A stretch of DNA of 64,000 bases from Mycobacterium lentiflavum (GTDB lineage: Bacteria; Actinomycetota; Actinomycetes; Mycobacteriales; Mycobacteriaceae). The DNA lies in assembly GCF_022374895.2 (NCBI RefSeq), contig NZ_CP092423.2:4774001-4838000 (forward strand), given 5' to 3'. A program made the translations under genes and the position numbers. Positions 8,528 through 16,495 of this stretch are shown here, piece by piece (position 1 is the first letter of the stretch; each line of letters begins with the position of its first letter). The notes beneath the pieces are model-generated. The model made no database searches and had not been told where the DNA came from. It saw only the letters and a list, made by a program, of their open reading frames with translations.

Positions 8528-9223
8528 ATGACTCCCGAGGACATCAGGACGGCTACGGGACCGGTGGATCTCATCTATCGCGCCGGCGCAGCTGGCGCCG
8601 TGTGCTGGGCTCGCGACTATCGCGGGCACGTGCGGGAGCTGCCCATGGCCCGTTGGATCGGCGGACCGCACGCCAGCCACCGCGATCGGCTCGCCGATGG
8701 GCACGTTCTGCGGCACTGCACGGCGCGGCCAACCCTCGACCTCGGATGCGGCCCCGGACGATTCACCGCGTCGCTGCGAGAGCGCGGCTGGGCTGCATTG
8801 GGCGTGGACGCCTCACGCGCCGCCGTCGACCTGACACGCGATCGTGGTGGAACCGCGATTCACGCTGACCTTTTCGCACCGTTGCCCGCCGAAGGCTGTT
8901 GGGAACAGATTCTGCTCACCGACGGCAACATCGGCATCGGCGGAGACCCCGTCCGCATACTCAGGCGCGCCGTTGAGCTGCTCGCGCCCGGCGGAATCGT
9001 GGTCGCCGAGGTCGACCCGGTTACGACAGCGGCGTGTCGCGAAGTACTGCGCTGGGAAACCGAACATCATGTCGGGCAATGGTTTCCCTGGTCACGGGTC
9101 AACGCAGCCGCACTCGGCGACCTCGCCAGCACCGCTGGATTACTGGTCAGCAGTATCGTCGATTTCGATCACCGTGTGATCGCCGTGCTGCGCGTGGCAA
9201 CGCCGGCCGGGAGGAGTGGTTAA
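8528..9223 (+). CDS. Class I SAM-dependent methyltransferase
   Basis: 231 residues. The SAM-binding motif I is LDLGCGPGRFTASL near residue 70, followed by an acidic motif II (ALGVDASRAAVDLTRD) and LLAPGGIVVAEVD. The substrate cannot be read from sequence. Actinobacteria often place a methyltransferase of this type beside a membrane molybdopterin oxidoreductase; here that partner (11116-12633) is separated by a TetR gene and a haloalkane dehalogenase-like gene, which look inserted into an older set. The ATG at 8528 follows a weak GAGG-type site. Confidence 0.82.
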   Translation: MTPEDIRTATGPVDLIYRAGAAGAVCWARDYRGHVRELPMARWIGGPHASHRDRLADGHVLRHCTARPTLDLGCGPGRFTASLRERGWAALGVDASRAAVDLTRDRGGTAIHADLFAPLPAEGCWEQILLTDGNIGIGGDPVRILRRAVELLAPGGIVVAEVDPVTTAACREVLRWETEHHVGQWFPWSRVNAAALGDLASTAGLLVSSIVDFDHRVIAVLRVATPAGRSG

Positions 9224-9314
9224 TGCACAAGACATTGGTTGGAAGCCCGTCTGTGACTGCCCTGGTCAGTGGCGGCGGCGCCGCTGACCGGCGCTGATTC
9301 GCAACTCTTATAGA

Positions 9315-10007
9315 GTGGCGATTGTGTCTGTGTCGGCGCGCTCCTCGACGGCACGCCCCCTGCCGGTAACGGAACGGGGGAGGCGCAGCCGTGCCGCAAT
9401 CATCGACGCCGCGGCCATGCTGATGTATCAGCGCGGTGTGGGGCTGACCACCCTTGATGATGTGTTGGCCGCCGCCGGTGCGGGGAAGTCCCAGCTGTAC
9501 CACTACTTCGATAGCAAAGCCGACCTGGTTGCGGCGGTGATCGAGAGGCAATTGGAGTTGGTTCTCGCCCAGCAGCCCACGTTGGAACACATCGACTCCT
9601 GGGAGGGAATCGATGGTTGGGTCCAAGGCATTCTGGCCGTACACAGCGCGCCGGGAGGCCCATTTGCCTGTCCCTTAGGGACGATGGCCTCGGAACTGAA
9701 GAACGACAAAATCTTTGCGCCGCTACTGGATGTCGCATTTCGCCGGTGGGAAGCCGCGTTGGCGAGGGGGTTGCAGAGGATCCAGGACCGCGGTGGCCTA
9801 GTCGCCGAGGCCGACCCTACGCGGCTTGCGACCGCGGTGATCGCCGCGTTGCAGGGCGGTATGCTCCTCGCCCGGGTCCGCGGCGATGTCACTCCCTTGC
9901 AGGACACGCTCGTCGGCGCGGTCGTGCAGCTGCATGAATGGGAACGCAAAGCCACCACGCGAAACCGGCGGGCCCGCCAACCGGTTCAGGAACATCCCGC
10001 CCGGTGA
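9315..10007 (+). CDS. TetR-family regulator next to HLD-I gene
   Basis: 230 residues from GTG 9315; GTG 9324 is an alternative and would suit a leaderless start, since TATAGA lies at 9309-9314. The helix-turn-helix covers about residues 22-68 (GVGLTTLDDVLAAAGAGKSQ...LYHYFDSKADL). The C-terminal domain contains FACPLGTMASEL, a motif shared with the second TetR of this locus (GCPFGNLAAEL in 14247-14855). It lies 174 bases upstream of the dehalogenase-like gene, with an operator-like palindrome between. It probably represses that gene and perhaps the promoter at 8173. Confidence 0.87.
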   Translation: MAIVSVSARSSTARPLPVTERGRRSRAAIIDAAAMLMYQRGVGLTTLDDVLAAAGAGKSQLYHYFDSKADLVAAVIERQLELVLAQQPTLEHIDSWEGIDGWVQGILAVHSAPGGPFACPLGTMASELKNDKIFAPLLDVAFRRWEAALARGLQRIQDRGGLVAEADPTRLATAVIAALQGGMLLARVRGDVTPLQDTLVGAVVQLHEWERKATTRNRRARQPVQEHPAR

Positions 10008-10056
10008 AGGTTCTGTCGGCGCGGTGTTAAACCTACCCAGAGCTTCCTGACGGCGT

Positions 10057-10073
10057 TATACCGTGCGGTACAG
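10057..10073 (+). promoter_or_regulatory. Palindromic operator over a -10 box, copy 2
   Basis: TATACCGTGCGGTACAG contains the perfect arms TACCG/CGGTA (10059-10070). TACAGT at 10069-10074 is a plausible -10 box for the gene starting at 10182. It closely matches the site at 8173-8189. The adjacent TetR gene (9315-10007) is the natural candidate to bind here. Confidence 0.6.
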
Positions 10074-10181
10074 TCTCGGTGTGGTGCACGGGCTGTCAGA
10101 AGCCCCATCAACGGCGAGTCCGCGGCATGAGCCGAGTCCATCGCGCTCAACAGCCGAGGATGGCCGCGAAAGGAGCCGACC

Positions 10182-11108
10182 ATGCAGGTCTTACGGACCC
10201 CCGATGAACGATTCAAAGCGTTGCCCGACTACGGATTCCAACCGCGCTACGTGGAGGTAGCTGCCACCGATGGAAGCATGCTGCGTGTGCACTACCTCGA
10301 TGAGGGCCCACGCGACGGCGAAGTGATCTTGTTGCTGCACGGCGAACCGTCGTGGTCCTACCTATACCGTTGGATGATCCCGGTGCTCGCCGATGCGGGG
10401 TTACGGGCAGTCGCCGTTGATCTGATTGGTTTTGGGCGCAGCGACAAGCCTGCCAGTCGCGACGACTACACCTACCAGGCGCATGTGGACTGGACGTGGG
10501 CGGCCGTTGAGGCGATCGGCCTTGATGCGATCACCCTGGTGTGCCAGGACTGGGGCGGACTAATTGGCTTGCGCCTGGTTGGTGAACACCCCGACCGCTT
10601 CGCCCGGGTGGTGGCTGCAAATACATTTCTGCCGACTGGTGACATACATCCGGGAGAGGCATTCCTGGCTTGGCAGCGGTATAGCCAGGAGGCACCTGTG
10701 CTCAATGTCGGCCGGATTGTCAACGGCGCCTGCGTGTCCAAGCTGAGTGCCGAGGTCATTGCCGCCTACGACGCCCCGTTTCCCGACGAATCCTTCAAGG
10801 CAGGCGCCCGACAGTTCCCCATGCTTGTTCCGACCACCCCCGAAGATCCCGCCTCCCCGGCAAACCGGGCTGCCTGGGAATCGTTGCGCCAGTTCGATCG
10901 GCCGTTTCTATGCGCCTTCTCCGACTCGGACCCCATCACCCGCGGCGCCGATGCGGTGTTCCGCGCGCAAATCCCCGGTGCCGCAGGGCATCCCCCGGTA
11001 ACCATCGCAAACGCGGGACACTTCCTCCAGGAAGACAAGGGTGTTGAACTCGCCGCCGCTGTGGCCCAGTTCGTCGAGGCCACTCCGCAAGCGAGCCGGT
11101 GCGGCTGA
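10182..11108 (+). CDS. Haloalkane dehalogenase-like hydrolase, HLD-I class (DhmA-like)
   Basis: 308-residue alpha/beta hydrolase closely resembling M. tuberculosis Rv2296 (DhmA-type). Expected HLD-I features are present: oxyanion/halide segment HGEPSW (Glu55), nucleophile Asp123 in VCQDWGG with Trp124, acid near Asp250 (FSDSDPIT) and base His280 in NAGHFLQED. Such enzymes replace halide by hydroxyl on haloalkanes in the cytosol. True dehalogenase activity is inferred; some family members have other preferred substrates. A strong ribosome site (AAAGGAG) precedes the ATG. It is preceded by a TetR gene and operator and followed after 7 bases by the molybdoprotein gene. Confidence 0.85.
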   Translation: MQVLRTPDERFKALPDYGFQPRYVEVAATDGSMLRVHYLDEGPRDGEVILLLHGEPSWSYLYRWMIPVLADAGLRAVAVDLIGFGRSDKPASRDDYTYQAHVDWTWAAVEAIGLDAITLVCQDWGGLIGLRLVGEHPDRFARVVAANTFLPTGDIHPGEAFLAWQRYSQEAPVLNVGRIVNGACVSKLSAEVIAAYDAPFPDESFKAGARQFPMLVPTTPEDPASPANRAAWESLRQFDRPFLCAFSDSDPITRGADAVFRAQIPGAAGHPPVTIANAGHFLQEDKGVELAAAVAQFVEATPQASRCG

Positions 11109-11115
11109 ATACGAG

Positions 11116-12633
11116 ATGACGTCCTCCATACCGTCGGCAGACGAACCAAGTCCTGCGTCGCGCCCGGTGCAGCCAGAACCCGACGACGCGACCGTGGATC
11201 CGGTTGCCGCGGCCGATGTGCTGGTGCCTGTTGGGCCCTCCTCGGATCAGCTGCCCGAGGTGGAGGCACCGGTGCCTGGTGGCACCAGCCATGGGGCGGT
11301 CGCGGAAGCCGACTCTTCCCTCGCCGGGCCGGGGGCCGGCTATGGATTCCCGGCGGCGTTGTGGCGTGCCCTGGACGATCATCCGCCGCCGGGTCTGTCG
11401 CGGATACGGTGGCGCAGTCCGCTGCGCGGGCCGTGGCTGACTTCGGTGTTCGGGGCAACGCTGCTGGTGGTGTTGCCGATCGTCATCGTGACCGGGCTGC
11501 TGTCGTACATGGCTTATGGGCCGAAGTACGGGCAGGCCATCCCGTTTGACGTCGGGTGGCTCAAGCTGCCCAGCTTCGACTGGCCGAGCAGCCCGTCCTG
11601 GCTGTACCGCCTGAGCCAGGGCCTGCATGTGGGTCTGGGACTGGTCATGATCCCCGTGGTGCTGGCCAAACTGTGGTCGGTAATTCCCCGGCTATTCGCC
11701 TGGCCGCCGTCGCGGTCGCTGGCTCAGGTACTCGAGCGGGTGACGCTGCTCATGGTGGTCGGCGGGATCCTGTTCGAGATCGTCACCGGAGTCCTCAACA
11801 TCCAATATGACTACATCTTCGGATTCAGCTTCTACACGGCGCACTACTTCGGGGCGTGGGTATTCATCGCCGGCTTTGTGTGCCATGTCTGCCTGAAGTT
11901 GCCGACAATGGTGCGCAGCCTGCGGTCGCGGTCGCTGCGCTCGGTGTTCGGCACCTCGGTGGCCGACACGGTGCCCGAACCGCTCGACCCCGGCGGGCTG
12001 GTGGCACCCGACCCCGATCCCCCGACCCTGAGCCGGCGCGGTGTGCTGGCAGTCGTGGGCGGCGGCAGTTTGCTGGTCGGGGTACTCACCGCTGGACAAA
12101 CCCTGGGCGGGTTCACTCGCAGTGCGGCCTTGTTGCTGCCCCGTGGTCGCAGCTATGGTAAGGGGCCCAACGACTTTCAGATCAACCGCACGGCTGTTGC
12201 GGCGGGCATCGACGCATCCGTCGCCGGAGAACAGTGGCGCCTGCACTTGTTGGGCGGCCCCGAACAGGTGACATTGGACCGCGCCGCACTGGACGCGATG
12301 CCACACCACACTGTGGAGCTGCCCATCGCCTGCGTCGAAGGGTGGTCGACCACTCAGACCTGGTCCGGTGTCCGGCTTTCCGATCTGGCTGCCGCGGCCG
12401 GGACCCCGCACCCGGCTTCAGCTGTGGTGTCCTCGCTGGAACGCTTCGGCGCTTTCAACCGCGCGATCTTGCAAAGCAACCAGATCCTGAACCCCGACTC
12501 GCTGTTGGCTTTTCAGGTCAACGGCGCCGACCTCTCGTTGGACCACGGTTATCCGGCTCGGATTATCGTTCCGGCGCTCCCGGGTGTGCACTGCACCAAA
12601 TGGGTATCCGCAATCGAGTTCCGGGGGACCTGA
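11116..12633 (+). CDS. Cytochrome b561-like / sulfite oxidase-like fused membrane oxidoreductase
   Basis: 505 residues. A Pro/acid-rich N-terminal tail of about 85 residues is followed by four membrane helices of cytochrome b type, with candidate heme histidines in SQGLHVGLG and FYTAHYFGAW...CHVCLKLP. A further hydrophobic anchor (SRRGVLAVVGGGSLLVGVL) leads into a sulfite oxidase-like molybdopterin domain with the Mo-ligand Cys in PIACVEGWSTTQTW and the motif HGYPARIIVPALPGVHCTKW. Electrons from the periplasmic Mo site could pass through the b heme to quinone (inferred). The start at 11116 lies 7 bases after the dehalogenase stop; the stop overlaps the next ATG (TGATG). Substrate unknown. Confidence 0.8.
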   Translation: MTSSIPSADEPSPASRPVQPEPDDATVDPVAAADVLVPVGPSSDQLPEVEAPVPGGTSHGAVAEADSSLAGPGAGYGFPAALWRALDDHPPPGLSRIRWRSPLRGPWLTSVFGATLLVVLPIVIVTGLLSYMAYGPKYGQAIPFDVGWLKLPSFDWPSSPSWLYRLSQGLHVGLGLVMIPVVLAKLWSVIPRLFAWPPSRSLAQVLERVTLLMVVGGILFEIVTGVLNIQYDYIFGFSFYTAHYFGAWVFIAGFVCHVCLKLPTMVRSLRSRSLRSVFGTSVADTVPEPLDPGGLVAPDPDPPTLSRRGVLAVVGGGSLLVGVLTAGQTLGGFTRSAALLLPRGRSYGKGPNDFQINRTAVAAGIDASVAGEQWRLHLLGGPEQVTLDRAALDAMPHHTVELPIACVEGWSTTQTWSGVRLSDLAAAAGTPHPASAVVSSLERFGAFNRAILQSNQILNPDSLLAFQVNGADLSLDHGYPARIIVPALPGVHCTKWVSAIEFRGT

Positions 12634-13205
12634 TGCGAGCACTCGGACAACGGGCGTCCCGTTTGTACGGAGATCGCCTGTTTCATCTCCTCGTGGTGCT
12701 GGCCGCATTGGCGTTAGGCGCCTACACGATCTCGGTGTTAGGGGTGCGAAACCTGTTTAACCCGACGGTGTGGTGGCAATCCATCGCCGTCTGGTTCGCG
12801 GTGGCCGTGATCGGCCACGACCTCATCCTGTTTCCGCTCTACTCGCTGGCTGATCGGCTCCTGTCCGTGTCGCGACGCTCACCGGTCGGCCACCGCGACT
12901 ACGCCGCCGTAAATCCGTCGAGGCGCATCCCGATTACGAATTACCTTCGGCTGCCGACCCTGGCGGCGGCGCTGTTGTTGTTGATATTTTTGCCGGGGAT
13001 CATCGAGCAGGGCGCACCCACGTATCGGGCCGCCACCGGGCTAACCCAGACGCCCTACCTGTCCCGTTGGCTACTACTCACCGCCAGCTTTTACGGTGCC
13101 AGCACAGTGTGCTACACGATCAGAACGCTGCTACAACAACGACGCTCGAATGAGGATCGTAGACCGCGTCACCCCGAGGCATCGAACCCGCCGCCCTGCA
13201 ACTGA
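12633..13205 (+). CDS. Multi-spanning membrane protein coupled to the molybdoprotein
   Basis: 190 residues with about four hydrophobic helices (FHLLVVLAALALGAYTISVL; SIAVWFAVAVIGHDLILFPL; LAAALLLLIFLPGII; WLLLTASFYGASTVCYTI). The start overlaps the stop of the preceding gene (TGATG at 12631-12635), indicating translational coupling and a shared role, perhaps as membrane partner of the cytochrome b/molybdoprotein. No known motif is seen apart from the membrane segments. Confidence 0.72.
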   Translation: MRALGQRASRLYGDRLFHLLVVLAALALGAYTISVLGVRNLFNPTVWWQSIAVWFAVAVIGHDLILFPLYSLADRLLSVSRRSPVGHRDYAAVNPSRRIPITNYLRLPTLAAALLLLIFLPGIIEQGAPTYRAATGLTQTPYLSRWLLLTASFYGASTVCYTIRTLLQQRRSNEDRRPRHPEASNPPPCN

Positions 13206-13255
13206 CCTAGATCCCCTGCGCTATCGGCTCCGTCTGCATCGCTGGCTTTTGTGTT

Positions 13256-14149
13256 CTAGTCGTGCGACGTGGAACGCAGCTGCCGCACGAAATCAGCGAC
13301 TGCGGTGCCGATCTGGTCGGGACTGTCCTCTTGAAGGAAATGCTTTCCTGGAACGGTGATTTCGCTTTGGTTGGGCCAGCAGCGGACGAGCTCGCGTGGG
13401 CGCCCGTTAAGGATGGTGCCCGGTTCGGCGTTGACGAACAACTTCGGAATATTGCTGGCCGCGAGCCAGTTCGCGTAGTCGTTCACGACGGCCACGACGT
13501 CAGCGGGCCGATCCCCAATCGGAATGTTGCGCGGCCACGACAACGTAGGGCGCCGATCTTCACCGGCGTTCAGGAACGGCCGTCGGTAGTGCGTCATCTC
13601 CTCTTCGGTGAGATCACGCAGGATTTGCGAGGGCAACATCGCTTCGACGAACAGGTTCTGTTCCAGCATCATCTGTTCACCCGCCGCGGAGAAGATGTCG
13701 AAGGCCGGCGCGTCGGCGGTGAAATCCGACGGCCGCAGCGGGGCGACGATGGCTTCCATGTAGGCGATGCCCTGCACGCGGTCACGGTGTTGGTTGGCCC
13801 AGTCGAAGCCAAGCACCGAGCCCCAGTCATGAATCACCAGGATCACGTTGTCGCCGAGGTCGAGCGCCTCCCAAAGCGCGAATAGGTAATCGCGGTGCTC
13901 CGCGTAATGGTAGCGGTCAGGTCCAGACGGGCTGAGCTTGTCCGAATGCCCCATTCCGATCAGATCGCATGCGATCAGCCGGCCTAGGCCTTCCAGATGA
14001 GGCATCACATTGCGCCACAGGTACGTCGATGTCGGGTTGCCGTGCTGGAACACAATCGCGTCGCCGTCGCCCTCGTCGACGTAGGCCATTTTGCTGCCGT
14101 GAATCTCGCGATACTTCAGTCTACCGAAAGGTGTTGTCCCGAAAATGAT
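13256..14149 (-). CDS. dmbA: Haloalkane dehalogenase, HLD-II class (DmbA-like)
   Basis: About 297 residues, very similar to M. tuberculosis Rv2579 (DmbA). Catalytic features are visible: HGNPTSTYLW (halide-binding Asn), nucleophile Asp in VIHDWGSVLG, acid Glu in AYMEAIV and base His in VPGKHFLQED. It hydrolyses carbon-halogen bonds. The start is unusual: homology begins near IIFGTTPFG, and GGAGAGGG stands 5-8 bases before ATC (14149) or ATT (14146), with no ATG, GTG or TTG nearby. The only in-frame ATG upstream (14266) lies inside the divergent TetR gene. A -10-like TATCCT near 14197 would start the transcript downstream of that ATG. Family secure; start uncertain. Confidence 0.85.
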   Translation of the reverse strand: MIFGTTPFGRLKYREIHGSKMAYVDEGDGDAIVFQHGNPTSTYLWRNVMPHLEGLGRLIACDLIGMGHSDKLSPSGPDRYHYAEHRDYLFALWEALDLGDNVILVIHDWGSVLGFDWANQHRDRVQGIAYMEAIVAPLRPSDFTADAPAFDIFSAAGEQMMLEQNLFVEAMLPSQILRDLTEEEMTHYRRPFLNAGEDRRPTLSWPRNIPIGDRPADVVAVVNDYANWLAASNIPKLFVNAEPGTILNGRPRELVRCWPNQSEITVPGKHFLQEDSPDQIGTAVADFVRQLRSTSHD

Positions 14150-14209
14150 TTCGTCCCTCTCCGGTTCTTGATGCTTCGGTCCGAATCCGCCTGCGTAGGA
14201 TAGCGAACT

Positions 14210-14227
14210 GTTGACTGACCGGTCAAC
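14210..14227. promoter_or_regulatory. TetR operator between dmbA-like and TetR genes
   Basis: GTTGACTGACCGGTCAAC has perfect 6-bp arms (GTTGAC/GTCAAC), and its 3' part contains the perfect 10-bp palindrome TGACCGGTCA. It lies between the probable -10 of the minus-strand dehalogenase gene and the TetR start at 14247 (TAGCGT 7 bases before the GTG fits a leaderless transcript). Likely bound by that TetR protein to control both directions. Confidence 0.65.
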
Positions 14228-14246
14228 TAGCGGTAGCGTCGGCCGC

Positions 14247-14855
14247 GTGCCAAAGCCGTCGGACACCCGTGAGCGCCTCGTGTCGGCGGCGGCCCGGTTG
14301 TTTCTGGAGCGCAGTTATCAGGCTGTCGGGGTGGACGAGATATGCGCGGCCGCCGATGCCCGCAAGGGCAGCTTTTACTATTACTTCTCGTCGAAATGCG
14401 ACCTTGCCAAAGCGGTCATCGACCTGCACGCCGTCACGTATGCGGTACGGCTGGCCGACTTTGGGGACGACGACCCCGTTCGGCGCCTGCGGGCGATTCC
14501 CGACATGATCGGAGCCATTCAGGCCGATTTCGAATCGCAATTTGGTCGGGCCGTAGGTTGCCCGTTCGGCAACCTGGCAGCCGAGTTGTCCACTACAGAC
14601 GACGCTCTGCGAACGCATATCGCACAGTGTTTCGCGGCAATGGAAGAGGGCTTGGCGCTGCTGTGCCGTCAGGCCGCCGCACGGGGGGCTCTTCGCGAAG
14701 GCGTCGATCCCGATCAATTGGCCCACCACTTGCTCGCCCAATACCAAGGCGTGACCTTGCTCGCCAAACTCAACGATGCTGGTGTTGCTGGTATCCCGAC
14801 CGCGCTGCACGACTTTGTGGCCGCCTATCTCTCCGAGGGCGGACTTCCGTCATGA
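14247..14855 (+). CDS. TetR-family regulator of dehalogenase genes
   Basis: About 202 residues from GTG 14247. The helix-turn-helix region is SYQAVGVDEICAAADARKGS followed by FYYYFSSKCDL. The C-terminal domain carries GRAVGCPFGNLAAEL, related to the first TetR of the locus. GTG 14247 is preferred to the ATG at 14211 because that ATG lies within the operator palindrome and TAGCGT sits at -10 spacing from the GTG. It is divergent from the HLD-II gene and 96 bases upstream of the HLD-III gene, so it probably controls both. Confidence 0.85.
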   Translation: MPKPSDTRERLVSAAARLFLERSYQAVGVDEICAAADARKGSFYYYFSSKCDLAKAVIDLHAVTYAVRLADFGDDDPVRRLRAIPDMIGAIQADFESQFGRAVGCPFGNLAAELSTTDDALRTHIAQCFAAMEEGLALLCRQAAARGALREGVDPDQLAHHLLAQYQGVTLLAKLNDAGVAGIPTALHDFVAAYLSEGGLPS

Positions 14856-14951
14856 GGCGGCCCTCGCCGTCGCAACAGCCTGGGCCGGGCGCCGCGAGTG
14901 CGAAAATCCCCCTGGCAGCAACCAATTCATATGAGAGGCCAGCCGATCCCG

Positions 14952-15836
14952 ATGCACGAGTTCACGGTGGACCGAAGTCTATATCCGTTCGAATCACGAT
15001 GGTTTCACGGCCGCCGCGGACGAATGCACTACATCGACGAAGGTCACGGGACCCCGATCGTATTCTTTCATGGAAATCCGACGTGGAGCTTCCTGTACCG
15101 CAATATCATCACCAGACTTCGCGGCGAATTCCGTTGCATCGCCGTCGATTATCTGGGCTTCGGGCTCTCGGAGCACCCCCGTGATTTCGGCTACACCGTC
15201 GAGGAACACGCCGCCGCAGTTGGGGAATGGCTGGACCATCTCGATCTCGATGGGTTCATCACCATGGGGCAGGACTGGGGCGGCCCGATCAGCATGGCCA
15301 TCGCCACGGAGCGTCACGCACGCGTCCGAGGCGTGGTGCTGAGCAATACTTGGTTTTGGCCCTCAGATGGGTGGCGACTCAAGCTCTTCAGCATCGTGAT
15401 GGGTTCCTGGCCAATGCAGTATCTTGTCCTGCACCGCAACCTCTTTGTCGAATTTCTGCCCTTCGCCGTTTCCCAGAGACCAACCGATTCCGTCATGCGG
15501 CACTATCGCGATGTCCAACCATCATCGGCGGCACGGCGCGGCGTCGCCGAGTTCCCCAAGCAGATCCGCGCAGCCCGCCCACTGCTCGAACGGCTGGCCC
15601 GCGACGTGCCCAGCCGACTGGGCTCCAAACCCGCCTTGTTTGTCTGGGGCATGAAAGACCCGGCGTTCGGGCTCGCCGCGGTACTCCGTCAGTTACAAGA
15701 CGCCTTCCCCGACAACGTGTTGATCCGCCTCCCGCAGGCAAACCACTTCATTCAGGAGGACGCACCTGACGCCCTCGCGGAAGCGATCATCCAGCGCTTC
15801 GGAGGAGCCGACGTCGAGGGAGAGGAAGGCAGATGA
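14952..15836 (+). CDS. dmbC: Haloalkane dehalogenase, HLD-III class (DmbC-like)
   Basis: 294 residues closely similar to M. tuberculosis Rv1833c (DmbC). Expected residues are seen: HGNPTWSFLYR, nucleophile Asp in MGQDWGGPISM, acid Asp in VWGMKDPAFG and base His in QANHFIQEDA. The ATG at 14952 places nine residues before LYPFESRWF, as in the homologue; GTG 14898 and ATG 14931 are alternatives with weaker support. The stop overlaps the ATG of the DUF1330-like gene (ATGA at 15833-15836). HLD-III proteins often form large oligomers and have low activity in vitro, so the true substrate is open. Confidence 0.87.
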   Translation: MHEFTVDRSLYPFESRWFHGRRGRMHYIDEGHGTPIVFFHGNPTWSFLYRNIITRLRGEFRCIAVDYLGFGLSEHPRDFGYTVEEHAAAVGEWLDHLDLDGFITMGQDWGGPISMAIATERHARVRGVVLSNTWFWPSDGWRLKLFSIVMGSWPMQYLVLHRNLFVEFLPFAVSQRPTDSVMRHYRDVQPSSAARRGVAEFPKQIRAARPLLERLARDVPSRLGSKPALFVWGMKDPAFGLAAVLRQLQDAFPDNVLIRLPQANHFIQEDAPDALAEAIIQRFGGADVEGEEGR

Positions 15837-16495
15837 GCGAAACACCTGCTGCGAGCTGCAGATCGGGCGGCCCCGTCGCGATGCTGAATGCGCTGTGGTT
15901 TAGGCCTGGCGGAATGGAACTTTACGGACAATACGGCGAGGCTGTCCTTCCCATGTTGGCCGAGGCCGGCGCCGAACTATCGACCCCTTTTCTTCAAGTG
16001 GAGGAGTCACTCGAGGGTGGTTTTGATCCCGACTTGGTGGGATTCGTCCGGTACCCGTCGGCAACGGCTTTCGACGAGATGTGGCGTAGCGAACGCTATC
16101 GGCGTATCGCGCATCTACGCACCGACGCTGTCCACCGGGCGGTGCTCACTCGCTGTGCCATCGAGCCGGCGGACAGCGGTGCAGCAATGCTCGACAGCGG
16201 CATCGTCGTACTGAATATGCTCTGGTTCCACGAGGGCGGACGGCAGCGCTATGACGAATACCTTGCGGCGGCAGCGCCTCTGGTCGAAGCTGTCGCAGGC
16301 CGCTACGTTGTTCCCCGGTTCCTACCGGACCTGACCTACGATGACGACTTCCTACCCGATCTGCTTTTCCTGGGGAACTATCCGTCCAAAGAAGCGCTGT
16401 TCGACCTAGTGACAAACCCGGCGTACGCAGAGGTGGCCGAAATCCGAACGGCCGCGGTCCAGCGGTCAGCCACTACGATCCTGCGAGTCCCCTAG
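15833..16495 (+). CDS. Tandem DUF1330-like protein cotranscribed with dehalogenase
   Basis: 220 residues made of two related ferredoxin-like halves. Each has the pattern MLNALWFRPGGMELYGQY... / VVLNMLWFHEGGRQRYDEYL... followed by F(V/L)GxYPSxxAF / FLGNYPSKEALF and a YxxIAxLRTxAVxR-like end. Single-domain DUF1330/YciI-like proteins are common; the doubled form presumably folds like their homodimer. The ATG overlaps the dehalogenase stop, so it belongs to the same operon. The role is unknown; it could bind or isomerise a product of the dehalogenase. Confidence 0.72.
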   Translation: MSETPAASCRSGGPVAMLNALWFRPGGMELYGQYGEAVLPMLAEAGAELSTPFLQVEESLEGGFDPDLVGFVRYPSATAFDEMWRSERYRRIAHLRTDAVHRAVLTRCAIEPADSGAAMLDSGIVVLNMLWFHEGGRQRYDEYLAAAAPLVEAVAGRYVVPRFLPDLTYDDDFLPDLLFLGNYPSKEALFDLVTNPAYAEVAEIRTAAVQRSATTILRVP

